Under the pieces are notes generated by a model. That model was not told where the DNA came from, searched no databases, and saw only the letters and a list, made by a program, of their open reading frames with translations. Both the position numbers and the translations under genes were made by a program. From contig JABEVI010000285.1 of NCBI GenBank assembly GCA_013044085.1, positions 1 through 10,132 on the forward strand: 10,132 nt of DNA. The letters run 5' to 3'. The first letter of the stretch is position 1, and every line of letters begins with the position of its first letter. Below are positions 1-6,742 of this stretch, in pieces. Origin of the DNA: Steroidobacteraceae bacterium. Lineage in GTDB: Bacteria; Pseudomonadota; Gammaproteobacteria; Steroidobacterales; Steroidobacteraceae.

Positions 1-45
1 ACACAACGCCCGTCCACCGACTCATCGCTGAGGTAAAGTGACGCC

Positions 46-663
46 ATGCCTCACCCACTCAACGGCTCAACCCCTCGATTCCTCGCCGCTGGCCTTGCGC
101 TCGTCGCACTGGCGACGACGGCCCAGGCACAGCCGTGGTGGCTGCGCGGCAGTGCCGCCGCGGGCCGGCATTTCCTGCCGCCGGATGCGGCGTTTCGCGT
201 CTCCGCCCGCATCGTCGGTGGGAAAATCGCCCTGCACTGGGATATCGCCCACGGCTACTATCTATACCGCGGCAAGATGAACATCAGCGCCGCTAGCCCG
301 GATCTGAGCGTCGCGCCGCTACAATTGCCACCCGGTGTGCTGCTCACCGACCGGTATTTCGGACCTCAACAGGTCTATTTCCACCAGGCCAACGCAAGCG
401 CGGCGTACACGCGATTCGACTACGGCGCGCATCCCATCCAAATCAAGCTCAGTTATCAGGGCTGCGCCAAGGCGGGCCTGTGTTATCCGCCGATCGTCAA
501 GGTGATCTTCCCCGACGAAGCCACCCCGGCAATGACCGCGCCGAACCCATCGACACCCTCGGCCACGCGGGAGGGCATCGCGATCGGCGCGGGCCTGCTC
601 GCCTTCCTGGCTGCCGGACTGATGGGGCGCGGCCGCCGCGCCCGCCCGCAGCGCGACGCATGA
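46..663 (+). CDS. Stand-alone DsbD N-terminal (alpha) domain protein with C-terminal membrane tail
   Basis: The 205-residue product looks like the periplasmic alpha domain of the thiol reductase DsbD, which passes electrons to periplasmic partners. Residues 1-28 form a Sec signal peptide, with a likely cut after A-Q-A at 26-28. The alpha-domain signatures are GYYLYR at 70-75 (the cap loop of DsbD-alpha) and YQGCAKAGLCYPP at 137-149, which carries the redox pair C140/C146; E. coli DsbD has almost the same motif. After a Pro/Thr/Ser linker, residues 177-194 form one hydrophobic segment followed by an Arg-rich tail. Full DsbD continues with an eight-helix beta domain and a thioredoxin-like gamma domain; both are missing here. 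The start at 46 is preceded by GAGGT (30-34), spaced 11 bases away. The stop overlaps the next start as ATGA, so the TlpA-like protein is probably its coupled partner. Domain identity is clear; the physiological role is inference. Confidence 0.88.
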   Translation: MPHPLNGSTPRFLAAGLALVALATTAQAQPWWLRGSAAAGRHFLPPDAAFRVSARIVGGKIALHWDIAHGYYLYRGKMNISAASPDLSVAPLQLPPGVLLTDRYFGPQQVYFHQANASAAYTRFDYGAHPIQIKLSYQGCAKAGLCYPPIVKVIFPDEATPAMTAPNPSTPSATREGIAIGAGLLAFLAAGLMGRGRRARPQRDA

Positions 664-1370
664 ATCGCACCGTCACGATCGCCGCCGCGGCCGCGGTGGC
701 GGTCTGCATCGCCTGGTTCGGACTGCGGCTCGAAACCTCTGACGATGCCACAGTGCCCGCCGCCGATCGCGGCGTGCCGGTGCCGGCCGGCGAAGCCAGC
801 GCCCCAAGCGCCGCCGATCGGGTGCCGATCCCGGCCGCAGCCTCCTGGCCAAAGGTGCGGATTCCGGCCCATTTGCCGCAATTCACCTTGCGTGGCCTCA
901 ACGGGGCGCCAAGCTCGATCGGGCAATTCAAGGGGCGCTCGCTGATCATCAACTTCTGGGCCACGTGGTGCGCCCCTTGCCGCCGCGAGATTCCGCTGCT
1001 GCAATCGATCCAATCGGCGTGGCAGCCGCAGCGCTTTTCGGTCGTCGGCATCGCCGTCGACCGGCGTGCGAGCGTCCTGCGATTCGCGCACCGCTTCAAA
1101 ATCAACTACCCGCTCATGAGCGGCGAGCAGGATGCGCTGAATGTCGCAACCGCCTTCGGCGTCGCCACACCGGCGTTTCCGTTCACGGTTTTCAGCGACC
1201 GCCGCGGGCGCATCGTCACGCTGTATCTCGGCGAATTGCATCGACCGCAAATCGAGTTGATCCTCGCCGTCGTCAAGCAGTTGAATGCGGATCGGATCGG
1301 ACTGCCCGCCGCCCGACGGGAAGTCGAAGCCGGCCTTACCCAACTCAACGCCGGGGCGGCGACCGGCTGA
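660..1370 (+). CDS. TlpA/ResA-family membrane-anchored thiol:disulfide oxidoreductase
   Basis: The 236-residue product is a periplasmic thioredoxin-fold protein of the TlpA/ResA group. Residues 5-20 form an uncleaved-looking signal anchor; C16 is preceded by Val, so it is a poor lipobox. Residues 29-62 are an Ala/Pro linker. The thioredoxin fold starts near residue 68. The active site is WATWCAPC at 100-107, with the redox pair C104/C107, and the cis-proline region is the TPAFPFTVF stretch. The start at 660 overlaps the preceding stop (ATGA) and is chosen because the anchor begins there; the reading frame stays open upstream but in another frame of the DsbD-alpha gene. Family members reduce disulfides, for example in cytochrome c maturation. 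The pairing with a DsbD-alpha protein suggests it receives electrons from it or acts in place of the missing gamma domain; that is inference. Confidence 0.87.
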   Translation: MNRTVTIAAAAAVAVCIAWFGLRLETSDDATVPAADRGVPVPAGEASAPSAADRVPIPAAASWPKVRIPAHLPQFTLRGLNGAPSSIGQFKGRSLIINFWATWCAPCRREIPLLQSIQSAWQPQRFSVVGIAVDRRASVLRFAHRFKINYPLMSGEQDALNVATAFGVATPAFPFTVFSDRRGRIVTLYLGELHRPQIELILAVVKQLNADRIGLPAARREVEAGLTQLNAGAATG

Positions 1371-1391
1371 TCGGATGCCAAATCGACGGGT

Positions 1392-1406
1392 CGGCGATGT
1401 TCGCCG
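1392..1406. other. Short perfect inverted repeat after the tlpA-like gene
   Basis: CGGCGA and TCGCCG form a perfect 6-bp stem around a TGT loop, 21 bases after the stop of the TlpA-like gene. No T-run follows, so it is not a standard intrinsic terminator. It may be a weak 3'-end structure or chance in GC-rich DNA. Confidence 0.25.
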
Positions 1407-1413
1407 CAGAACC

Positions 1414-1444
1414 TTGCCAATTCGGCCCGATTTCCGGTTAATAT
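1414..1444 (+). promoter_or_regulatory. Candidate sigma-70 promoter for aroQ-accBC
   Basis: TTGCCA (1414-1419) resembles a -35 box and TAATAT (1439-1444) a -10 box, with a 19-base spacer, which is longer than ideal. This is the only gap above 100 bases on the plus strand and is more AT-rich than its surroundings, including TTTTTTAAAA at 1457-1466. A start near 1450 would leave a leader of about 30 bases before aroQ. Proposed from position and base composition only. Confidence 0.33.
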
Positions 1445-1482
1445 CGCGCACCTACATTTTTTAAAACCGCAACAAACCCGCG

Positions 1483-1947
1483 ATGGCTCGCATACTGCTG
1501 CTGAACGGCCCGAACCTGAACCTGCTCGGCTCGCGGGAACCGCAACTCTATGGAACGATGACGCTCGCGCAAGTCGAGCGGCGCCTGACGGAGCGGGCCA
1601 AGGCACACGGCATCGAACTCGCCTGCCTGCAAAGCAACGCCGAGCATGAACTGATCGCCCGGATTCACGCGGCCCGCGGCGACCAAGTCGCGTTCATGAT
1701 CTTCAATCCAGGCGCCTTCACGCACACCAGCATCGCGCTGCGCGATGCCATCCTCGGCGTCGAACTGCCGTTCATCGAGGTGCATCTGAGCAACGTCTTC
1801 GCGCGCGAGGACTTCCGACAGCGCTCTTATTTCTCCGACATCGCGGTCGGCTGCATCATCGGACTTGGGACAGCGGGCTACGAGTTCGCGCTCGAGGCGG
1901 CGGCGCTGCGCCTCGCGGCCACCAAGGCCGGCCGGACGACCATATAG
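1483..1947 (+). CDS. aroQ: 3-dehydroquinate dehydratase, type II
   Basis: Type II dehydroquinase converts 3-dehydroquinate to 3-dehydroshikimate in the cytosolic shikimate pathway. The family motifs are present: NGPNLNLLG at 8-16, the catalytic loop with Y23 in LYGTMTL, NPGAFTHTS at 75-83, the catalytic His101 in EVHLSN, and the FRQRSYFSD segment at 111-119. At 154 residues it has the usual length for this dodecameric enzyme. The start at 1483 gives the expected MARILLLNGPN opening, although no clear Shine-Dalgarno sequence precedes it. accB follows 20 bases after the stop. The aroQ-accB-accC order is common in proteobacteria; E. coli lacks it because it uses the unrelated type I enzyme AroD. 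Confidence 0.97.
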   Translation: MARILLLNGPNLNLLGSREPQLYGTMTLAQVERRLTERAKAHGIELACLQSNAEHELIARIHAARGDQVAFMIFNPGAFTHTSIALRDAILGVELPFIEVHLSNVFAREDFRQRSYFSDIAVGCIIGLGTAGYEFALEAAALRLAATKAGRTTI

Positions 1948-1954
1948 AATTGCC

Positions 1955-1960
1955 AAGGGG
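1955..1960 (+). promoter_or_regulatory. Ribosome binding site of accB
   Basis: AAGGGG lies 7 bases before the ATG at 1968. It selects this start over an in-frame ATG at 1950 that would add six residues and has no such site. Confidence 0.7.
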
Positions 1961-1967
1961 ATCGACG

Positions 1968-2429
1968 ATGGATATTCGCAAGGTCAAAAAACTCATCGAA
2001 CTGCTCGAGGAATCGGGGATCTCCGAGCTGGAAATTTCCGAGGGCGAGGAGTCGGTGCGCATCAGCCGCTATCCACGCGGCTCCGTTTCGATCGCCGCGC
2101 CGGCGCCGGCCGCGCCGGCCGCGCCACTGCTGCCGCTCACCTCGCCCGCGACCGCGAGCGCGAGCGTGCTGGCGGAACGCAAGGCGGCCGTCGACAACCG
2201 CACGGTCACCTCGCCGATGGTCGGCACGTATTATTCGGCGCCTTCCCCCGGAGCCAAGGCGTTCGTCGAGATCGGCCACGAGGTCAAGGTCGGTCAACCG
2301 CTGTGCATCATCGAGGCGATGAAGATGATGAATCAGATCGAATCGGACAAGGCCGGCAAGGTCACCGCGATACTCGCGAAGAACGGCGATCCGGTCGAAT
2401 TCGGCCAACCGCTGTTCATCATCGAATGA
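1968..2429 (+). CDS. accB: Biotin carboxyl carrier protein of acetyl-CoA carboxylase
   Basis: BCCP carries the biotin that shuttles carboxyl groups between AccC and AccAD in the first step of fatty acid synthesis. The 153-residue product opens with the conserved N-terminal segment MDIRKVKKLIELLEESGI and has an Ala/Pro-rich linker at about residues 40-62. It ends in a biotinyl domain from about residue 78. The biotin site is EAMKMMN, with K119 as the modified lysine. The SPGAKAF segment at 93-99 matches the 'thumb' typical of bacterial BCCP. Length is close to the 156 residues of E. coli BCCP. The start at 1968 fits both the homologous N terminus and the AAGGGG site. The stop overlaps an ATG as ATGA at 2426, which supports translational coupling to accC. 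Confidence 0.98.
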   Translation: MDIRKVKKLIELLEESGISELEISEGEESVRISRYPRGSVSIAAPAPAAPAAPLLPLTSPATASASVLAERKAAVDNRTVTSPMVGTYYSAPSPGAKAFVEIGHEVKVGQPLCIIEAMKMMNQIESDKAGKVTAILAKNGDPVEFGQPLFIIE

Positions 2430-2434
2430 CGCAG

Positions 2435-3778
2435 ATGCTCGAGAAAGTCGTCATCGCCAACCGCGGCGAGATCGCGTTGCGCATCCTGCGCGCGTGCCGG
2501 GAACTCGGCATCAAGACCGTCGCGGTGCACTCGACCGCCGACCATAACACCAAGCACGTGCTGCTCGCCGATGAAACCGTCTGCATCGGTCCGGCCCAAT
2601 CCGCCGGTTCCTACCTGAACATGCCGGCGATCATCAGCGCCGCCGAGGTCACCGACGCCGTCGCCATCCATCCGGGCTACGGGTTTCTGTCCGAGAACGC
2701 GGATTTTGCCGAACGCGTCGAGAAAAGCGGCTTCATTTTCGTCGGCCCGAGGGCTGAGACGATCCGCATGATGGGCGACAAGGTCTCGGCGATCAAGGTG
2801 ATGAAGGCGGCCGGCGTGCCGTGCGTTCCGGGCTCGGACGGTCCGCTCGGCGAGGACGTCGATGAGAATTTTCGCATCGCCAAGGACATCGGCTACCCCG
2901 TCATCATCAAGGCCTCCGGCGGCGGCGGCGGTCGCGGCATGCGCGTCGTGCATACCGACGCGTCGCTCCTGAACGCGATCAGCGTCACGAAGGCCGAGGC
3001 GCTGGCCGCGTTCGGCAACGATCAGGTCTACATGGAGAAGTTCCTCGAGAAACCGCGCCACATCGAGTTCCAGGTGCTCGCCGACAATTACGGCCACGTC
3101 GTGCACCTCGGTGAACGCGACTGCTCGATGCAGCGCCGCCATCAGAAGGTGATCGAGGAGGCGCCGGCGCCGGGTCTCACCGCCAAGCAGCGCAAGACCA
3201 TGGGCGAGCGTTGTGCGCGCGCATGTCGCGAGGTCGGCTACCGCAACGCCGGCACCCTGGAGTTCCTGTTTCAAGACGATGAGTTCTACTTCATCGAAAT
3301 GAACACGCGCGTCCAGGTCGAGCACCCGGTCACCGAACTCGTCACCGGCATCGACATCGTCAAGACCCAGCTTTTGATCGCCGCCGGCGAGCCGCTCGCA
3401 TTCGAACAAGGCGACATCGAGGTCCGCGGACACGCGGTCGAGTGCCGGATCAACGCCGAGGACCCCAAGACCTTCGTGCCCTCGCCCGGTCCGGTCAAAC
3501 TCTGGCATGCGCCCGGCGGTCCGGGCGTGCGGGTCGACAGCCACATCTACACCGGCTATACGGTGCCGCCGTACTATGACTCGATGATCGGCAAGCTCAT
3601 CGCCTTCGGCGACACCCGCGACACCGCGATCGCGCGCATGCGCAACGCGCTCGCCGAAATGGTGGTCGAGGGGATCAAGACCAACATCCCGTTGCACCAG
3701 GAGATCCTGAACCACTCGGCCTTCGCCCAGGGCGGTACCGACATTCACTACCTGGAGCGACGGCTCGGGATCAAGTGA
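2435..3778 (+). CDS. accC: Biotin carboxylase subunit of acetyl-CoA carboxylase
   Basis: AccC uses ATP and bicarbonate to carboxylate the biotin on AccB. The 447-residue ATP-grasp protein opens with MLEKVVIANRGEIALRIL. It carries the glycine-rich ATP loop SGGGGGRGM, with K159 just before it. EMNTRVQVEHP starts at E288 and includes the catalytic R292. The C terminus is GGTDIHYLERRLGIK. Counted from the ATG at 2435, these residues fall at the same numbers as in the E. coli enzyme, which is why I choose this start. An ATG at 2426 overlaps the accB stop and would add three residues; it could be the coupled initiation site. No clear Shine-Dalgarno sequence precedes either ATG. No frameshift or missing catalytic residue is seen. 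Confidence 0.97.
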   Translation: MLEKVVIANRGEIALRILRACRELGIKTVAVHSTADHNTKHVLLADETVCIGPAQSAGSYLNMPAIISAAEVTDAVAIHPGYGFLSENADFAERVEKSGFIFVGPRAETIRMMGDKVSAIKVMKAAGVPCVPGSDGPLGEDVDENFRIAKDIGYPVIIKASGGGGGRGMRVVHTDASLLNAISVTKAEALAAFGNDQVYMEKFLEKPRHIEFQVLADNYGHVVHLGERDCSMQRRHQKVIEEAPAPGLTAKQRKTMGERCARACREVGYRNAGTLEFLFQDDEFYFIEMNTRVQVEHPVTELVTGIDIVKTQLLIAAGEPLAFEQGDIEVRGHAVECRINAEDPKTFVPSPGPVKLWHAPGGPGVRVDSHIYTGYTVPPYYDSMIGKLIAFGDTRDTAIARMRNALAEMVVEGIKTNIPLHQEILNHSAFAQGGTDIHYLERRLGIK

Positions 3779-3800
3779 GCCCGCCCCTTGCGATACGGCG

Positions 3801-4697
3801 ATGCCCTTCCTTGAAATCGAATTCCCGCTCGAGGCCAGGGACGCCGAAGCCGTCGAAGCCGCCCTGCTCGCGGCGGGAGCCGCGTCGATCTCGTTTTTCG
3901 ACCGTGGTGACGAGCCGATTCTCGAGCCGCGACCCGGCGAGGTCCGGCTGTGGAGCGACACGCTGGTGCGGGCCCTGTTCGACGGCACGAGTGATACCGA
4001 CGCCTGGCTTTGCCGTCTGAGCGCCCTGCTCGGCCCGGAATTGACCGAAAGCGCAACGCTGCGCCACATCGCCGACCGGGCCTGGGAGCGCGAATGGCTC
4101 CGCGACTGGAAGGCGCTGCGCTTCGGGCCACGCCTTTGGGTCTGTCCGACATCGGCGGCAGCGCCCGCCGATCCGAACGCGATCGTGGTTCGCCTCGATC
4201 CCGGACTCGCCTTCGGCACCGGCACGCACCCGACGACCGCGCTGTGCCTCGAGGCGCTCGCGAAGCTCGAACTGCACGGCAAGTCGGTGCTCGATTTCGG
4301 CTGCGGCTCGGGAATTCTCGCCATCGCGGCGCTTAAGCTCGGCGCGGCGCACGCCTGCTGCGCCGATATCGATCCGCAGGCCTTGACCGCCACCCGTCAG
4401 AACGCGCACGCCAACGACGTCGCCGCGCGGCTCGAGACCCTCGATGCGCAGCAGCCGCTGCCGACGGCCGGGTGCGTCCTCGCCAACATCCTCGCCGGTC
4501 CGCTGATCGAGGCCCATGAGCGGCTCGCGGCGGCCTGCACGAGCGGCGGCGATCTGCTGCTCTCCGGCATCCTCGTCGCGCAGCAGGAGACGGTGCTGGC
4601 GGCATATCGCGCGTCATTTGATATCGTGGGCGTTGCGCAGCGCGAGGATTGGTGCTGCGTTCATGGCCGCCGCCGCCCGTACGGCGGCGGTTGCTGA
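3801..4697 (+). CDS. prmA: Ribosomal protein L11 methyltransferase
   Basis: PrmA methylates ribosomal protein L11 with S-adenosylmethionine. The 298-residue product has the small N-terminal L11-recognition domain (about residues 1-90) and a Rossmann methyltransferase domain. DPGLAFGTGTHPTT at 133-146 is the PrmA signature. The SAM-binding loop is LDFGCGSG at 164-171, the acidic residue closing the cofactor site lies in CADIDP at 187-192, and NILAGPL at 229-235 is the catalytic-face motif. SGIL at 255-258 is also typical. The C terminus (GRRRPYGGGC) is slightly longer than the usual GRR ending. The gene lies 22 bases after accC; no strong ribosome site is visible, so it may depend on coupling. 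It neighbours accC and dusB, as in many gammaproteobacteria. Confidence 0.96.
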   Translation: MPFLEIEFPLEARDAEAVEAALLAAGAASISFFDRGDEPILEPRPGEVRLWSDTLVRALFDGTSDTDAWLCRLSALLGPELTESATLRHIADRAWEREWLRDWKALRFGPRLWVCPTSAAAPADPNAIVVRLDPGLAFGTGTHPTTALCLEALAKLELHGKSVLDFGCGSGILAIAALKLGAAHACCADIDPQALTATRQNAHANDVAARLETLDAQQPLPTAGCVLANILAGPLIEAHERLAAACTSGGDLLLSGILVAQQETVLAAYRASFDIVGVAQREDWCCVHGRRRPYGGGC

Positions 4698-4700
4698 GGA
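4696..4700 (+). promoter_or_regulatory. Ribosome binding site of the zinc-ribbon gene, overlapping the prmA stop
   Basis: GAGGA begins inside the TGA stop of prmA and lies 9 bases before the ATG at 4710. It fixes that start and suggests reinitiation by ribosomes ending on prmA. Confidence 0.6.
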
Positions 4701-4709
4701 ATCCGTCGC

Positions 4710-5729
4710 ATGTACACACAATGCCCGCAGTGCGAGACGATCTTCCGCCTTTCGGCGGAGATTCTCCATGCCGCCTCCGGCCAGGTGCGCTGCGGCCGCT
4801 GCGGCGGGGCATTCAACGCGCTCGATCGGATTGCAGAGCGCACGGATACCTTCAAGCTCGGTGAATCACCGCTCGATCTGGAGAATCGCGCCGATCGAAT
4901 CCTCGGTTCCAACGGCGATGCGCCCGTCCACGGCGGGCAACCGGAGGACTGGAGCGCAGCGCCCGAGAATGCCGAGCCGCCCGGCCGGATCGAGCACCTC
5001 GAGATCATTGGTCCGCCGCTTCCGCCGGACGACGGCTCGCTGGAATTCACGCTGCCGCCCGGTGAACTCGACCGGATTTTCGTCCCGCCGGAGCACAACA
5101 CCGTCTGGCCGCCGCCACCGCCGCCGATTTCCGCGGCGCAGGAAGCGCCGATCGAAGAACCGCTCCCGCCAGCCCCACCGGTTGAGCTCGACCGGCCTGC
5201 GCCCAAGCGGATCCGGCAGGGCCTCTGGCTGGTCCCGGCGGCGCTCATGCTCGCCCTGCTGCTCGCCGCACAGATCGTCAATCGCAACCGCGAGTACATC
5301 GCCGCGCACACGCCGTTCGGCGGTGCATTGCGCACGTTGTACGCGAAGCTCGGCCTCGATCTGCCCGTGCCGGTGGACCTGTCGGACTATCAACTCCGCC
5401 AGTGGGGCGTGACCGGGGATCCGGCCGCGACCGGCACCCTGCACGTGCGGGCGAGCATTCTGAACACCGCGGCGGTGTTCCAGCCGTACCCGCTGCTGCG
5501 CGTGACGCTCACCGATCGTTTCGGCAACCGCGTCGGCACCCGCGTGTTCCAGCCACGCGAGTACCTCGGCAAGCCGGCCGGACTGATGGCCCCGGGCCAA
5601 CGCGCGGACGTGACCATCAACATCCTCGATCCGGGCAAGGACGCCGAAGGATTCGAGATCGATGTCTGCATGCGCTCGAGCACTCGCGCCATCACCTGCG
5701 ACACCGGCGCGACGCCGAGCAGCCGATGA
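4710..5729 (+). CDS. MJ0042-type zinc-ribbon, DUF3426 single-pass membrane protein
   Basis: The function is unknown. The 339-residue product opens with a compact zinc ribbon: C5 and C8, then C28 and C31, in the MJ0042-type pattern. Residues about 40-165 are acidic and very Pro-rich, likely disordered. One transmembrane helix spans about 171-190 (GLWLVPAALMLALLLAAQIV). The C-terminal 150 residues resemble DUF3426, with a beta-rich stretch (LHVRASILNTAAVFQPYP, then VTLTDRFGNRVGTRVF). Charges near the helix suggest the ribbon is cytoplasmic and the DUF3426 part periplasmic. Genes of this architecture occur beside prmA in several proteobacteria. The start is supported by GAGGA at 4696-4700. The stop overlaps the dusB start as ATGA, so it is made together with dusB. 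A role as a membrane sensor or scaffold is possible but unproven. Confidence 0.9.
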   Translation: MYTQCPQCETIFRLSAEILHAASGQVRCGRCGGAFNALDRIAERTDTFKLGESPLDLENRADRILGSNGDAPVHGGQPEDWSAAPENAEPPGRIEHLEIIGPPLPPDDGSLEFTLPPGELDRIFVPPEHNTVWPPPPPPISAAQEAPIEEPLPPAPPVELDRPAPKRIRQGLWLVPAALMLALLLAAQIVNRNREYIAAHTPFGGALRTLYAKLGLDLPVPVDLSDYQLRQWGVTGDPAATGTLHVRASILNTAAVFQPYPLLRVTLTDRFGNRVGTRVFQPREYLGKPAGLMAPGQRADVTINILDPGKDAEGFEIDVCMRSSTRAITCDTGATPSSR

Positions 5730-6706
5730 ACGCGATCCAGATAGGGCCGTTCCGGCTGAGCTCGAACGTCGTCCTCGCACCGATGGCCGGCGTCACCGAT
5801 CGGCCGTTTCGCATGCTGTGCCGCCGTCTCGGTGCCGGGCTCGCCGCCTCGGAGATGCTGAGCGCGGACTCGCGGCTATGGACCACCGGCAAGTCGCGAC
5901 GCCGGCTCGATCACAGCGGCGAACCCGGCCCTCGCGTGGTGCAGATCGTCGGCTACGATCCGGAAACGCTCGCCGATGCCGCACGTCGCTGCGTCGACGC
6001 CGGCGCGGACATCATCGACATCAACATGGGCTGCCCCGCGAAGAAGGTCTGCAACCGACTCGCCGGTTCGGCGTTGATGCGCGACGAGATGCTCGTCGCC
6101 CGAATCCTCGAGGCCGTGGTCGGCGCCGTCGACGCACCGGTCACGCTGAAGACGCGCACCGGCTGGGACCGCGAGAACAAGAATGGCGTGCGCATCGCCC
6201 GCATCGCCGAGCAATCCGGCGTGCGGGCGCTCGCGATCCATGGCCGCACGCGCGCCGACAAGTTCCTCGGCGAGGCCGAGTATCAAACCGTCCGCGCGGT
6301 CAAGGCCGCGGTGCGCATCCCGGTGTTCGCCAACGGCGACATCGATTCGGCGGCCCGCGCCCACACGGTGCTCGCCGAATCGAACTGCGACGGCATCATG
6401 ATCGGCCGGGCCGCGCAAGGTAGGCCATGGATCTTCGATGAAGTCAATTTTTTCCTCGCGAACGGCGAAACACGCACCGATCTTCCACGACAAAACGTCC
6501 GTGATATCATGCGCGCCCACCTGGAAGAGCTGTACGCGTTCTACGGCGAAGAGTTAGGTGTTCGGGTGGCGCGCAAGCACTTGGGCTGGTACTGCGGACG
6601 ACAAGTGGAACGAGAAGCATTGCGGCAGCGGGTGTTGCGTGAACCGACGGCACGCGAGCAGCTGCGCGCGGCGCTCGAGCTCTTCGATGTCGATTGCGCG
6701 GCTTGA
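5726..6706 (+). CDS. dusB: tRNA-dihydrouridine synthase B
   Basis: Dus enzymes reduce specific uridines in the tRNA D-loop to dihydrouridine using FMN and NADPH. The 326-residue TIM-barrel protein begins IGPFRLSSNVVLAPMAGVTD, with the FMN-binding APMAGVTDRPFR at 18-29. The catalytic cysteine is C103 in NMGCPAKKVCN. K142 lies in LKTRTGWD, H172 in IHGRTR, and ANGDI at 202-206 with GIMIGRAAQGRPW completes the flavin site. The C-terminal helical domain is present, and length is close to E. coli DusB (321). The start overlaps the preceding stop (ATGA). The dusB-fis pairing is characteristic of gammaproteobacteria and also seen in betaproteobacteria. The 3' third is less GC-rich than the rest and contains a TTA codon at 6554. 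Confidence 0.96.
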   Translation: MNAIQIGPFRLSSNVVLAPMAGVTDRPFRMLCRRLGAGLAASEMLSADSRLWTTGKSRRRLDHSGEPGPRVVQIVGYDPETLADAARRCVDAGADIIDINMGCPAKKVCNRLAGSALMRDEMLVARILEAVVGAVDAPVTLKTRTGWDRENKNGVRIARIAEQSGVRALAIHGRTRADKFLGEAEYQTVRAVKAAVRIPVFANGDIDSAARAHTVLAESNCDGIMIGRAAQGRPWIFDEVNFFLANGETRTDLPRQNVRDIMRAHLEELYAFYGEELGVRVARKHLGWYCGRQVEREALRQRVLREPTAREQLRAALELFDVDCAA

Positions 6707-6742
6707 AAGAACAAAGATCTCACGGGAAGTCGATTAAACGCC

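Noticed and set aside
1..45. Possible tail of an upstream gene (cutA would be a common neighbour)
   Set aside because: All three plus-strand frames hit a stop between 29 and 41, and none of the short peptides shows a recognisable C-terminal motif, so no gene can be assigned.
480..659. Upstream in-frame extension of the TlpA-like gene to an ATG at 480
   Set aside because: The added 60 residues are out-of-frame sequence of the DsbD-alpha gene and show no protein features. The signal anchor begins at 660, next to an ATGA overlap.
1457..1466. TTTTTTAAAA as an intrinsic terminator
   Set aside because: No GC stem lies directly before the T-run; the nearest hairpin (1392-1406) ends 50 bases upstream.
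2092..2126. GCCGCGCCGG-type tandem repetition in accB
   Set aside because: It encodes the Ala/Pro linker of BCCP, where low-complexity sequence is expected; not an independent repeat element.
2333..4393. A 686-codon open frame on the minus strand opposite accC and prmA
   Set aside because: It mirrors two clear plus-strand genes in GC-rich DNA, where codon bias keeps the opposite frame open. The peptide shows no recognisable family motifs.
4866..5780. A 304-codon minus-strand open frame opposite the zinc-ribbon gene, and similar ones opposite purH (7029-7898) and purD (8871-9902)
   Set aside because: The peptides are low-complexity, Arg/Ala/Gly-rich mirror images of the plus-strand genes, with no promoter or domain evidence.
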